The notes: generated by a model from the sequence alone, not told the origin. A stretch of 64,000 bases of DNA from Fibrobacter sp. UBA7003 (GCA_002449765.1 DJXN01000001.1:8947-72946), one strand, 5' to 3'. Counted from the first letter of the stretch, positions 1 to 9,267 are shown. A program made the numbers and translations.

Positions 1-15
1 CGACTTTGTCTCGTC

Positions 16-35
16 ATCCCCGCGAAGGCGGGGAT
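16..35. repeat. REP-like GC-rich hairpin
   Basis: Perfect 8-bp inverted repeat: ATCCCCGC and GCGGGGAT around loop GAAG. A second short hairpin follows at 84-98 (AGGGGC and GCCCCT around TCT). Such GC-rich palindromes are typical intergenic REP-like elements. They contrast with the AT-rich DNA that starts near 130 and may mark the left edge of an acquired segment. Confidence 0.5.
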
Positions 36-159
36 CTCCTTTCCAATCCGCGTCCAAACCGTCTTCCGGACACCCCCTCTCCTAGGGGCTCTGCCCCTAA
101 AACCCCGGATGCTGGAGCCGAGCCGCGGAAATTTCTGCATTACAACTATATTTCAGAAT

Positions 160-330
160 ATGAGAAGAAATACAAAAGCAAATCACTCCTTTCCACAATG
201 CTTAATTAAACAGTGGATAAATAACTCCGTTGATAAATATCCGAATGCATTGCAAATATGTGACAAAGAGCTCAATTTCAGAAGAAAAGAAGCACATAAC
301 ATCTTCTTTGAGAAAAATCAGTATACGTAA
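160..330 (+). pseudogene. Possible remnant of an adenylate-forming (AMP-binding) domain
   Basis: A 56-codon frame opens with ATG at 160 and stops at 330. Its middle (WINNSVDKYPNALQICDKEL) resembles the first strand of AMP-binding enzymes, where a 'kyPd..Aiic..k.lTY.el' pattern precedes the rest of a ~500-residue enzyme. Nothing of the remainder follows, so if real it is a decayed fragment. The similarity is short and the call is weak; it could be chance. Confidence 0.2.
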
Positions 331-363
331 AATACAGAAACACAAACAAGCAAGGATGACGAT

Positions 364-903
364 TTGCTTTTCAAATATATAAGGGAAATCGAAACTGCTG
401 ACAACATCAACGAGAAAGCAAAAATCTTTCAGGATATTAGTTTTTTGCAATTGACTTACAAACTCCTCTGCAGGACAAAAACCATAAACGATCTTTTTGT
501 TAAAGAAACTTACGAGAACTTAACTTTTGCAAAGGATCTATATTCGCCCGAGAAAACTTTGCCAAACGGCTTTACTGCTTATAAGCTTTTGAAGCAGACC
601 GTAAATTTCCATTTGTTGGTGGAGGGCAATGACGATTGGGCGAAAATAGATTACCATTTTATGGTTAACCGCACAAACAAAAGGTTTGTCCTTGCTGATA
701 ATATTAAGGATAAATTAATTCTAAGTCTTTCTCCAAATCTTTGTGTCGGCTATTCCTCAAATAGGCAAAATGGGGGCAGAATCTCTGTTTTCATCCATGA
801 AATTGAAGATGATGGCTCTATTGTAAAATTGAATAAGAAAATGCTCGAAGACAGCGATAAATTCGTCGTTTTCTACCAAAAAAGCGATTTAGGGATAGTT
901 TAG
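364..903 (+). CDS. Hypothetical protein, 179 aa
   Basis: TTG-initiated frame of 179 codons, rich in Lys, Asn and Ile and AT-rich like the genes that follow. No signal peptide, membrane segment or recognised motif. The N-terminal half is predicted helical (long charged stretches); the C-terminal half alternates hydrophobic residues, as in beta structure. A frame of the same phase closes just upstream at 330, so this may be the 3' part of a longer broken gene. It lies 5' of the methyltransferase with a 200+ bp gap and need not belong to that operon. Function unknown. Confidence 0.5.
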   Translation: MLFKYIREIETADNINEKAKIFQDISFLQLTYKLLCRTKTINDLFVKETYENLTFAKDLYSPEKTLPNGFTAYKLLKQTVNFHLLVEGNDDWAKIDYHFMVNRTNKRFVLADNIKDKLILSLSPNLCVGYSSNRQNGGRISVFIHEIEDDGSIVKLNKKMLEDSDKFVVFYQKSDLGIV

Positions 904-1137
904 GGTTCATTTACGTTGAACCTAGACCCGAAGCTAGGTGTCAAGAAATGCTTTGTGTAAGGAAAAAATGATGAAACAGAATACCTAGAATAACAAAAAA
1001 TGTATATTAATATTGAGGTATTATATGTTACTTATCTGTAAGTCGAGTCAATGAAAAAAGGCTGCTTTGAATGAAAAATAATTCCCTTTTCGCAAAAATG
1101 TTTGTTGTACGATTCCTTTTTTGAGGACCTTTGCGCT
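904..1137 (+). other. AT-rich intergenic leader before the methyltransferase operon
   Basis: Contains two small hairpins near 903-940 (GGTTCA with TGAACC; CCTAG with CTAGG) that may end transcription of the upstream frame, then ~180 bp of AT-rich DNA that presumably carries the promoter of the defence operon. No clear -35/-10 pair or controller-protein box was recognised. Confidence 0.3.
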
Positions 1138-2304
1138 ATGCCGATAAATGTTGTCGACTTGTTTTCTGGAGCAGGTGGATTGACGTGTGGATTCTCATAT
1201 AAAATTGAGAATAATTCTTTTAAAAAAACTCGCGATTTCAATTTCATTTTTGCTAATGAATATAATGAACAAGCTGCAAAAGCCTTTGCTACGAATTTTA
1301 ACGATATACACTTGATAAAAGGGGATATTGCTAAAATTACACAAAATACACTTAGTCTTGAAAATATTTCCTCCAACATTCCGGTTGATCTTATCATCGG
1401 CGGACCGCCCTGTCAGTCTTACAGCACTGTTGGGAAAAGGCAGTATGACCAAAGGGCGAAGATGTACCAAGAGTACACCAAAATGCTTCGTTTTTTACAG
1501 CCAGCCATGTTTATTTTTGAAAATGTGACAGGACTATTGTCTATGAGAAATGATAAGGGAAATCCTGTTATAGATGACATATCTGCATTGTTTGATCACA
1601 TTACAGATTCGTTGGGGTATAGGTTATATAGAAAAGTGCTTAATGCGAAAGATTTTGGCGTGCCACAAAGCCGTGAACGTGTTTTTATTGTTGGATTAAG
1701 AAAAGATATTGATTATGAATGGAAATTTCCATCCCCAACACATGGCCAGGGATTAAAAGATTATGTAACGGTTGCAGAAGCTATTTCTGATTTGCCTCTT
1801 GTCAGATGTGGCCAGAAAAAAGAGAAGTATACAAAGGCAACAAAGACTGATTATCAGTTGCTGATGCGTGGAAATAGCGTGGAAATATACGACCATGAAT
1901 GTGGAATCTATGGGGATCGAATGAACACAATCATAAAGGCCGTTAAAGAGGGAAAAGGACGACCGTATATAAACGAACTTGTTGCAAGTGGTGTATTGCC
2001 TCAGGAGTGTCATTTGACGTCTGGATATAATAATACATATGGACGCCTTTGGTGGCATAAGCCTAGTACGACCATAACTAACAGTCTTGGAACCCCATCT
2101 GCGTTACGGTGCATTCATCCGTTGCAAAACAGAGCGCTGACCACAAGAGAAGGAGCTAGATTACAGTCTATGCCAGATTGGATGCGCTTCTATGGAAACA
2201 GACATGAACGAAATTCACAAGTGGGCAATGCAGTTCCTCCTTTGCTTGCAATGGCCATTGCAAACGAAGTGAAGAAAATACCCTTCAACTCATTCCGTAA
2301 ATAA
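1138..2304 (+). CDS. DNA (cytosine-5-)-methyltransferase
   Basis: Transfers a methyl group from S-adenosylmethionine to C5 of cytosine. From ATG 1138 the protein is 388 aa, normal for the family. Motif I DLFSGAGG is at residues 7-14, motif IV GGPPCQS with catalytic Cys92, motif VI ENV at 128-130, motif VIII QSRERVFIVG at 177-186, and motif X GNAVPP at 363-368. The variable region between VIII and IX should hold the target-recognition domain; the target cannot be read from sequence. A TTG at 1102 would add 12 residues, but family members start just before motif I and a GAGG lies ~10 nt before 1138. It leads a five-gene block and probably protects host DNA from the McrBC/LlaJI-like nuclease. 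Confidence 0.93.
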   Translation: MPINVVDLFSGAGGLTCGFSYKIENNSFKKTRDFNFIFANEYNEQAAKAFATNFNDIHLIKGDIAKITQNTLSLENISSNIPVDLIIGGPPCQSYSTVGKRQYDQRAKMYQEYTKMLRFLQPAMFIFENVTGLLSMRNDKGNPVIDDISALFDHITDSLGYRLYRKVLNAKDFGVPQSRERVFIVGLRKDIDYEWKFPSPTHGQGLKDYVTVAEAISDLPLVRCGQKKEKYTKATKTDYQLLMRGNSVEIYDHECGIYGDRMNTIIKAVKEGKGRPYINELVASGVLPQECHLTSGYNNTYGRLWWHKPSTTITNSLGTPSALRCIHPLQNRALTTREGARLQSMPDWMRFYGNRHERNSQVGNAVPPLLAMAIANEVKKIPFNSFRK

Positions 2305-2316
2305 AGGGAAATTGCC

Positions 2317-4461
2317 ATGAATACAATAAATACCAAAGATGAAATCTATTTTAATTTTTCATACTTTGCTCTTCGCCTACTTGGAAAGGGGTTGTATTCT
2401 AATGCTTGGACTGCTATTGCTGAATTGGTGGCGAATGGTTTTGATGCCAATGCTCAGCATGTAAAAATATATATCAACGCCTCAAATAAAGAGAAATCTG
2501 TTATTGAAATCTTTGATGATGGATATGGGATGGGGTATGATGATCTTGTTAGTAAGTATACACTTATAGGCAGAGACAAGCGTGATGATAAAACTATAGA
2601 TGAAGAAACCAAAAAACAGTTGATGGGACGAAAAGGCATAGGAAAACTTGCTGCCCTATATCTTTCAAAGAAATACTATCTCATTTCAAAAACAAAAAAA
2701 GAAAGTTCTGCGTGGTGTCTAGATTCCCTTGATGCAAAAGATTCTGATGTTCCAAGGCTTGATAGGATAGACGCAAAGAAAATAAATATAGAGTCAGGTC
2801 CGTTTTGGGAAAAGAACAAAACTGGAACGATGATAAAACTGACGGATGTTGATTTGCGAAACTTCGGTGTACAATCGTTAAAGGGGTTACAAGCTCGTCT
2901 TGCTGATTTCTTTCTGACAGATGCTCTTGACGGAAAGATGGAAGTTGCCTTTTTAACGCATCGTGGTGAGAAAATCAACTTCGAGAAAGTTGAAAAAGAG
3001 ATTGCATTCAAAAATATGTATGCTCTATTTAACAATACTCCAAGAAATATTGAAAAAGAGCTTTGTCAATCACTATTTTTCAAATCTTCGATAAAACAAA
3101 TTGCCAATAAAAAAAGGCATACAATTTTTTTTGATAGAAAAAAATTCCCAGAAACCTCTGGCGAACAGTGTTTTTTGCTAAGTGATGGACGGAAAACAAA
3201 AAAGGGGTTGCCTTATAAATTAGAGGGATGGATTGGTATACATGCAACCATTGATAAGGAGAGTGCAAGCAGCAACGATTCTCGATATCTAAAAAATAAG
3301 GTTTATAATCCGAATAAGTTAAGGCTATATGTCCGCAAAAAATTGGCTGTAGAAAATTTCCTTGATTATTTGCACAACACTCAAGCTTTCAGCAATTATA
3401 TTGAAGGCGAAATAAGTTTTGACATTCTTGATAATGATAAGTTGCCTGATATTGCGACAACAAATAGACAAGGCTTTGATGAAGACAGTGATAGAATTCA
3501 ACTTCTAATAGATATTTTAAAGCCGATAGTGAGTGCTTTGATTAAACGACGTGTTGACATCGGTGAAGAAATAAAACAGGAAGAAAAAGATTACAAGAAA
3601 GAACAAGAACGGATTGCGAACGAAAAAGCAGAAGTAGAACGACAAAAGGCAGAACGAGCGGAAAGAGATCGTGAGAAAGCAGAGAGGGATCGAGATAAAG
3701 CATATGAGGACAGGAAAAAACAGGAAGCAAGGGCGGATGCGGCTGAAGCTGATTTACATTCCGAGCGAAAGCGAAATTCTTTTTTGACGGAAAACATTTC
3801 TGTTGAAAAAAAAGATTTTGTTGAAAAATTTCATCTCGTAAAAATAAATCTAGACTCTATAAAAAACAAAATCGGTTCGCTTATAATAAGAAAAGAAAAA
3901 AATAGATTAGATTTTGACGGAGTGTGGGAAACCGTAAAGTTTATTTCTCTCACAGTTGCAAGAATGAAAGCAGTCTTTTCTTATGGAATGAAAGCGAATT
4001 TTAATACAGAAGATGAAAATATAAAAGCCAACTTATTTGAATTTATTGAAGACTACTGCGCAAATGTACTAAAAAAAATGCATGACGATTTGAACATCGC
4101 CGTTTCCATTGAAAAATCCGAAACTTATGAATGTGAGTTTTCTCCACAAGACATTGGAGCCATATTTGAGAATATTGCAAGTAATTCGGAAAAATTCAAT
4201 GCGCGAAACCTGTTTGTAAATATGAACTTTTCTAAAAAGGATCTCTTAATAGATATAATAGATGATGGAAAAGGCGTCGACAAAACAAAAATAAAAAATA
4301 TAAATTCGTTATTTGATTTTGGAAAAGGATTTACATCTTCGGGTTCCGGCGTTGGCCTTTATCATGTAAAAACAATTGTCAATGAAAAATTTCATGGAAA
4401 CATTTCAATTAACGAAGAAAGAACTAAAGGCTTTGAATTGAACATAAGGATTCCTAAATGA
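2317..4461 (+). CDS. Double-GHKL ATPase protein (MORC/HSP90-like N-terminus, histidine-kinase-like C-terminus)
   Basis: 714 aa, starting 12 nt after the methyltransferase with AAGGGA as ribosome site. The N-terminus is a GHKL ATPase: N box around Glu36, Asn40, Asp43; G1 DDGYGM at 67-72; G2 GRKGIGK at 104-110, as in MutL/HSP90/MORC proteins. A highly charged coiled coil (Glu/Lys/Arg) spans about 415-500. The C-terminus is a second GHKL module of the sensor-kinase type: N box ENIASNSEKFN from 618, G1 DDGKG at 649, G2 GSGVGL at 676. A possible phospho-acceptor helix (KFHLVKINLDSI) precedes it but is not a clean H-box. No membrane segment. It overlaps the next gene, a receiver-domain protein, by ATGA, so the pair probably works as a cytoplasmic sensor and partner. 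Confidence 0.8.
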   Translation: MNTINTKDEIYFNFSYFALRLLGKGLYSNAWTAIAELVANGFDANAQHVKIYINASNKEKSVIEIFDDGYGMGYDDLVSKYTLIGRDKRDDKTIDEETKKQLMGRKGIGKLAALYLSKKYYLISKTKKESSAWCLDSLDAKDSDVPRLDRIDAKKINIESGPFWEKNKTGTMIKLTDVDLRNFGVQSLKGLQARLADFFLTDALDGKMEVAFLTHRGEKINFEKVEKEIAFKNMYALFNNTPRNIEKELCQSLFFKSSIKQIANKKRHTIFFDRKKFPETSGEQCFLLSDGRKTKKGLPYKLEGWIGIHATIDKESASSNDSRYLKNKVYNPNKLRLYVRKKLAVENFLDYLHNTQAFSNYIEGEISFDILDNDKLPDIATTNRQGFDEDSDRIQLLIDILKPIVSALIKRRVDIGEEIKQEEKDYKKEQERIANEKAEVERQKAERAERDREKAERDRDKAYEDRKKQEARADAAEADLHSERKRNSFLTENISVEKKDFVEKFHLVKINLDSIKNKIGSLIIRKEKNRLDFDGVWETVKFISLTVARMKAVFSYGMKANFNTEDENIKANLFEFIEDYCANVLKKMHDDLNIAVSIEKSETYECEFSPQDIGAIFENIASNSEKFNARNLFVNMNFSKKDLLIDIIDDGKGVDKTKIKNINSLFDFGKGFTSSGSGVGLYHVKTIVNEKFHGNISINEERTKGFELNIRIPK

Positions 4462-5471
4462 ATTACGATTTAAACATACTGTGGATAGAGGATACAACAT
4501 CTTGGTTGGAATCTGCAAAAGAATGGTTCCTACTGAAAGTTGAAGAGCAAGACGGTCTTTTAATAAATATAGATGCCGTTAGCAGTAGAGATGATGTTGA
4601 CTCGTTGTCTGAATCAGTAGAAAAAGAATCTACAGGTTTTAAATTATATGACATTATTTTTGTTGATTTTAACATTTCTAGCAAAATCAATGGAGCCGAT
4701 TTAATTGAAAAATTTCGTAACAGTAATATTGATGCGGATATACTATTTTATTCAGATAAGCTAAAGACACCTGAACAAAAAGAAATGATGAAAGAATATG
4801 AGTTTTCTGGAATTTACATATCAACGAAGGAATCGTTCCAAGAAAATGCTATAAAACTTTACAATAAAAATATTCGTCGGTTAACTTCAATGCTCAACAT
4901 ACGAGGTTTACTAACGGATAAAACATCAGAAAATGATTATGTAATGAAATCATATTTGACGCAAGGATACGACAAACTGGCAGATAATCAAAAGAAAGCG
5001 CTGTCTCAGCAAATAAACGAAATGCTAAAATTGTCTATTGATACTGTGATCGAACAGGCGGAAAATGCAAAAGAACAATTGTCTTTAGAAAAGCACAATA
5101 TGAACCGCTTGCAAAATTTACCAGATTTTATTTTCCCAATAAAAAGCAAATATGAAATATTCTTTAAATTATTGGAAGTCTCTAATTCTGAAAATATAGG
5201 AGGTTTTTCTCTTGATGATTATACAAATAAAATTATAAAAATAAGAAATACTGTTGCACATAAGAAAATTGGCATATGCAAACAACAAAAATATTTAAAA
5301 TATTACGATACATTAAAACAATTTAAAGCAAGAGTATGCCCTGATAGTTGCATAAATCATACTGATGATAATAAGATTTCATTGGAAAAATGGATTGAGA
5401 CATTGAAACTGGCAAATGAATATACAAAAAAATTTGAAGCTATTTTAGAAGAATTAGAATCGGGTTCTTGA
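4458..5471 (+). CDS. Receiver-domain protein with HEPN-like RNase motif
   Basis: 337 aa. Residues 1-130 look like a two-component receiver: acidic pair Glu11-Asp12, phospho-acceptor Asp70 in IFVDFNIS, Ser99 in FYSDK and Lys124 in ISTKES match the expected sites. The middle is helical. Near 263-268 the sequence KIRNTVAHKK gives R-N-x3-H, the signature of HEPN ribonucleases, inside a helical region of suitable size. There is no DNA-binding output domain. Start codon ATG overlaps the stop of the double-GHKL gene, so expression is coupled. Inference: the GHKL protein controls the receiver and the HEPN part is the toxic effector. HEPN assignment rests on the motif and helical context only; it could be structural. 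Confidence 0.7.
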   Translation: MNYDLNILWIEDTTSWLESAKEWFLLKVEEQDGLLINIDAVSSRDDVDSLSESVEKESTGFKLYDIIFVDFNISSKINGADLIEKFRNSNIDADILFYSDKLKTPEQKEMMKEYEFSGIYISTKESFQENAIKLYNKNIRRLTSMLNIRGLLTDKTSENDYVMKSYLTQGYDKLADNQKKALSQQINEMLKLSIDTVIEQAENAKEQLSLEKHNMNRLQNLPDFIFPIKSKYEIFFKLLEVSNSENIGGFSLDDYTNKIIKIRNTVAHKKIGICKQQKYLKYYDTLKQFKARVCPDSCINHTDDNKISLEKWIETLKLANEYTKKFEAILEELESGS

Positions 5472-5497
5472 GAAACAGATAAAACAGATTATGGAGT

Positions 5498-7177
5498 ATG
5501 AGAAGTATGCCGCAATATTTAACAGAATGCGTAAAATATCTTTTTGACAATTATGTTCAAGCTACAAAGGGGCCCTTTGCGGATAGCTCTGTTGGAGAAT
5601 ATGTTCGCAATATGATCCCTCAAAATTTTATAAAATCGGGATTAATTGATAAAACAAATTATAGAATCAAAGCCAGCGTTGGACAAGGAATATGGGCGCA
5701 GGTTCCCTGGATAGGCATTTTCAGAAATGATATTACAGATAGTGCTCAAAACGGTGTGTATATTGTTTATCTTCTTTCGGCAGATGGCAATTCATTATTT
5801 TTAACGTTTAATCAAGGTTTTACTGATATTGCCAAAGATAAGACAGCAAAGGAAACTGTTGATGAAATGCGGAAGCGCGCATCGGATTGCATAAGTAAGT
5901 TAAACAAACATTCTTTTAGATCAGACGAAAATATCAGTTTGGGCAGTAATCTAACAAATCGGGCTGAAATGTACCAAAAGGGTACGATTTTTTACAAAGA
6001 GTATCAGAAACAAAATTTGCCCTCTGAAGAAAGTCTTAGGCGTGATTTGAAAGACATGCTTGAAATTTATGAAGAGTATTACGAAAAAATATATAAAGGA
6101 AAAGATAATTTCGGTTCAGAGCCGATAATCGACTCTAATAAGGAGAATGTGACGATGCAAACAATCTTCTTCGGCGCTCCCGGCACTGGCAAGTCTCGTA
6201 AAATCGATTGCAATCTTTTCAAAGATGAAAATGGGAAACCCATTGGAAAAGGCATAAAAGAAATCCCTGAAGATCGCAAGTTCCGCACAACGTTCCACCC
6301 TGATTACGATTACGCTCAATTCGTAGGCGCTTACAAGCCCAAGAAAGAAGGGAATGCAATCACCTATTCTTTTGTTCCGCAGGTTTTCGCAAAGGCTTAC
6401 GCCGCAGCTTGGAAGCAGTATTTCGCTGCGGGTAATGCGTCGACTGCCGACAACCAGGTCTATCTCGTTATCGAAGAAATCAACCGCGGGAACTGTGCCC
6501 AGATTTTCGGCGACATTTTCCAGTTGCTTGACCGCGATGGTGAAGGATTCTCGCAATATTCCATTGATGCAGATTGCGATTTTGCAACATGGCTTAAAGA
6601 AGATTCCATTCTGAAAACCGTTTGGAGCGACTACGAAGCTAAAGTCGGCGAAGGCAAGCTCAAGCTCCCGCCGAACCTGAACATTCTCGCTACGATGAAC
6701 ACTAGCGACCAGTCGCTATTCCCCATGGACAGTGCGTTCAAGCGCCGCTTTGACTGGGAGTATGTACCCATCAAATACGCAAAAGATAGTGACTGCGGCG
6801 ATGATTGGAAGGCAGATGAATTCAAAATTGTCATCGGCAATTCAACGTACATGTGGCTTGATTTCTTGAAAAAAGTCAATGCAGACATTTACGACGCCAC
6901 GCAAAGCGAAGACAAGCAGATGGGCGAGTTCTTCATTAAGCCGAAGAGCGATGATTTGAAAATTGCGTTCAATGAATTCCGTTCCAAGGTCCTGTTCTAT
7001 TTGTGGGATTCCGTGTATAAAGACGAGACTGAACGGCAGGCCGTGTTCCACTTCCCGTATGGGGATGGCGACGGAAAAATTAATAGCGTGACGTTCCAAT
7101 CGCTTTTCGGTAAAGATGCCGAAGCAATTGTGAACAAGATTATGGAAAACCTGAAAGTTGAGAAAGTGACCGCCTAA
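5498..7177 (+). CDS. McrB-like AAA+ GTPase/ATPase of a modification-linked restriction system
   Basis: ~559 aa. The N-terminal ~190 residues match the MrcB/DUF3578-type domain found ahead of McrB motors. The motor follows: Walker A GAPGTGKS near residue 226, Walker B LVIEEINRG near 324 and sensor-1 ATMNTSDQS near 399, ending in FKRRFDWEY with the expected arginine. McrB proteins form hexamers that translocate DNA and drive an McrC nuclease. The start is ATG 5498 or 5507; neither has an ideal ribosome site. The first ~630 bp are AT-rich with many ATA/AAT codons, whereas the motor-encoding part has GC-rich, host-like codons, so the gene looks mosaic. The nuclease gene follows after ~16 nt. Confidence 0.9.
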   Translation: MRSMPQYLTECVKYLFDNYVQATKGPFADSSVGEYVRNMIPQNFIKSGLIDKTNYRIKASVGQGIWAQVPWIGIFRNDITDSAQNGVYIVYLLSADGNSLFLTFNQGFTDIAKDKTAKETVDEMRKRASDCISKLNKHSFRSDENISLGSNLTNRAEMYQKGTIFYKEYQKQNLPSEESLRRDLKDMLEIYEEYYEKIYKGKDNFGSEPIIDSNKENVTMQTIFFGAPGTGKSRKIDCNLFKDENGKPIGKGIKEIPEDRKFRTTFHPDYDYAQFVGAYKPKKEGNAITYSFVPQVFAKAYAAAWKQYFAAGNASTADNQVYLVIEEINRGNCAQIFGDIFQLLDRDGEGFSQYSIDADCDFATWLKEDSILKTVWSDYEAKVGEGKLKLPPNLNILATMNTSDQSLFPMDSAFKRRFDWEYVPIKYAKDSDCGDDWKADEFKIVIGNSTYMWLDFLKKVNADIYDATQSEDKQMGEFFIKPKSDDLKIAFNEFRSKVLFYLWDSVYKDETERQAVFHFPYGDGDGKINSVTFQSLFGKDAEAIVNKIMENLKVEKVTA

Positions 7178-7193
7178 AGCTTTTTGGTTGTTC

Positions 7194-9233
7194 ATGATTT
7201 TCCTGTTCGAAGAGTTTGTCTACGACGCCGGTTACCTCAAGGAGGTTATCGGTTATAAGGGCAATAGCGATTTCCAGAGCGAGAGCGGTTTTAATACCAA
7301 AGTGGCCGACACGGGTGCCAAAATAAATGGCGTCGGTTATTGCTTTTTCAACGGGAATCCTGTCTTCGTGCTGCCCAAGGTCTTTCTCGACTGCAACAAT
7401 ACAAAGGCTTTCGGTGTGCCGATTGCTGCCGACGGCAAGGATATTTTCGGAAAGGGCGAGTCTCCTATAAAGAATGTTCAGCGCAAGTTTCTCTCGTCCC
7501 TTTCGACTTGGCTCTATTCCGCTATTGACAAGTACCGCGCCGACAGCGATGTGACTGGCGTCCGTTCCCCGGACCATATGGAACATTCCAAGTTCAGGGG
7601 CGATGCCCGCTATGCGACGCTGCTCGATGTCATGAGTAGCATGGAAGTGTTCTACAAGAAAAACCAGAACCTGTTCGTCTTTGTTGCCAAGAACAAGCAT
7701 AGCGGAAACAACCGGATTAACTGGCAGAGGACCATCGCGAAAAAGACGCCCTTTATTCAAGGCGATTCGCCAATCTACATGGAACTGGTGAACAAGAAGA
7801 AGGTTTTTGATTTGGACGATCGTCTGCTTGTTCTGTATTTCTCCGCGATGAAGTTCATCCAGGACGAGTTCGGGTTCGAAATGCCACAGAGCGAGTTCTA
7901 CGTTCCGCTCAAAAGGCAGGAGTTCGCTCGCCTTCTGGAATGCGAACGCGGGCTGCGCGAGCTTCGCCGTATCAAGTACAAGTATTTCGAAGACCGCCTG
8001 CTGAAACTCTACAACATAATGGAGGCGTTTTTCCGTTGGGGCGCCAGGTACACCAACAAGAACGTAAAGGCGAAGGAATACCTGATTGCAAATTCGTTCA
8101 ACAATGTTTTCGAGGCGATGATTGACAGCCTCATCAGCGACCAGGACAAAGAAGTCGCGAAGTTGAAGAAAAACGAAGACGGCAAGATAATCGACCACCT
8201 GTACAAGGAAAAGTCGCTGATATTCGCCGACGGGAGCGAAAGCATTTGGCACATTGGCGATAGCAAGTATTATAAAGAAGAAAACGAGGTGCTCGGCCAG
8301 TCGGTTGCAAAGCAGTACACCTACGCCAAGAACATTGTCCAGGACTTTTTCTCTCCCGATTTTGTCGATGGCAATGACGAATGCTATAGTTCAGGCGTCC
8401 ATCAAGGGGTACGCTACAGGGACTCGGTGACGGAAGGCTACAGCGTCACGCCGAACTTCTTTATCCGCGGATTTGTCCCGGAATACGAAAACGACGATCA
8501 GTACGGCGATCCGTATTTTTCAAAGAAAGGCGAGAATACGGAGCCAATCAAGGCCGGCGATGACATGTGGGATAAGCGCAACCGTCATTTCCGAAACCGC
8601 CTCTTTGACCGCGATACGCTTTTGCTGAAGGTGTACAACATAAACTTCTTGTACGTGCTCAAGACCTACACCTCCAAGCATTCGTCCCTGCGCGACGATT
8701 TCAAGAAGAAGACCCGAAAGAGATTCCGCGAAGATTTTTTGGAGCTGCTGGATAAATATTACGTATTTTACGCAGTATGGCCCAAAAATTCGGAGACCGA
8801 ATTTGTCAATGCTCATTTCCGCATGCTTGCTGGAAAAATTTTCAAGCCCGCAGATTTAAAATGCCTTATATTGGCTTTAGAAAAAACTTCCATTGATGAC
8901 GACGATGTAAAAGAAATGTGGAAGAGGATAGAGGGCGGTTGCGAAATGATAGCCCGCGTAACTCCCAAAGAAATTTGGGAGAACGACTTGAGTGATTTGG
9001 AAGAAGCTGAATTTGAGGAAAAATCAGTTGTTTTTGATGAGTCGCTAAACGGTTTCTTTGTCAAGAGAGAAAGTTTTGAAAAGGCCAAAATAGGTGAAGT
9101 CCATAGGCTTCCTAAATACATCATGAATAAACCTGTTGTAGGCAATGTATTCTTGCAAAATGGATTTTCAGCCGGCAACCCTAAATTTTCTGACAAGGAC
9201 GAATATTACTTCTTGCCCTGCAAAGAAGGTTGA
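7194..9233 (+). CDS. LlaJI/McrC-family restriction endonuclease subunit
   Basis: 679 aa from ATG 7194 (a TTG at 7188 would add two residues). The central region carries a PD-(D/E)XK-type core: SIWHIGDSKYYK near residue 352-363, with the D-x-K of the catalytic triad, as in the McrC-like R2 subunit of LlaJI. The preceding partner is McrB-like, as required for this two-subunit nuclease, and the operon starts with a C5-methyltransferase, again as in LlaJI. The protein is longer than McrC of E. coli (~350 aa), which fits the LlaJI group. The first ~1.6 kb is GC-rich; the last ~450 bp returns to AT-rich codons, a second composition break. Target and methylation dependence are unknown. Confidence 0.8.
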   Translation: MIFLFEEFVYDAGYLKEVIGYKGNSDFQSESGFNTKVADTGAKINGVGYCFFNGNPVFVLPKVFLDCNNTKAFGVPIAADGKDIFGKGESPIKNVQRKFLSSLSTWLYSAIDKYRADSDVTGVRSPDHMEHSKFRGDARYATLLDVMSSMEVFYKKNQNLFVFVAKNKHSGNNRINWQRTIAKKTPFIQGDSPIYMELVNKKKVFDLDDRLLVLYFSAMKFIQDEFGFEMPQSEFYVPLKRQEFARLLECERGLRELRRIKYKYFEDRLLKLYNIMEAFFRWGARYTNKNVKAKEYLIANSFNNVFEAMIDSLISDQDKEVAKLKKNEDGKIIDHLYKEKSLIFADGSESIWHIGDSKYYKEENEVLGQSVAKQYTYAKNIVQDFFSPDFVDGNDECYSSGVHQGVRYRDSVTEGYSVTPNFFIRGFVPEYENDDQYGDPYFSKKGENTEPIKAGDDMWDKRNRHFRNRLFDRDTLLLKVYNINFLYVLKTYTSKHSSLRDDFKKKTRKRFREDFLELLDKYYVFYAVWPKNSETEFVNAHFRMLAGKIFKPADLKCLILALEKTSIDDDDVKEMWKRIEGGCEMIARVTPKEIWENDLSDLEEAEFEEKSVVFDESLNGFFVKRESFEKAKIGEVHRLPKYIMNKPVVGNVFLQNGFSAGNPKFSDKDEYYFLPCKEG

Positions 9234-9267
9234 TTTTTCTTGCATTTGTGTTAAAATATAGCCCGAC

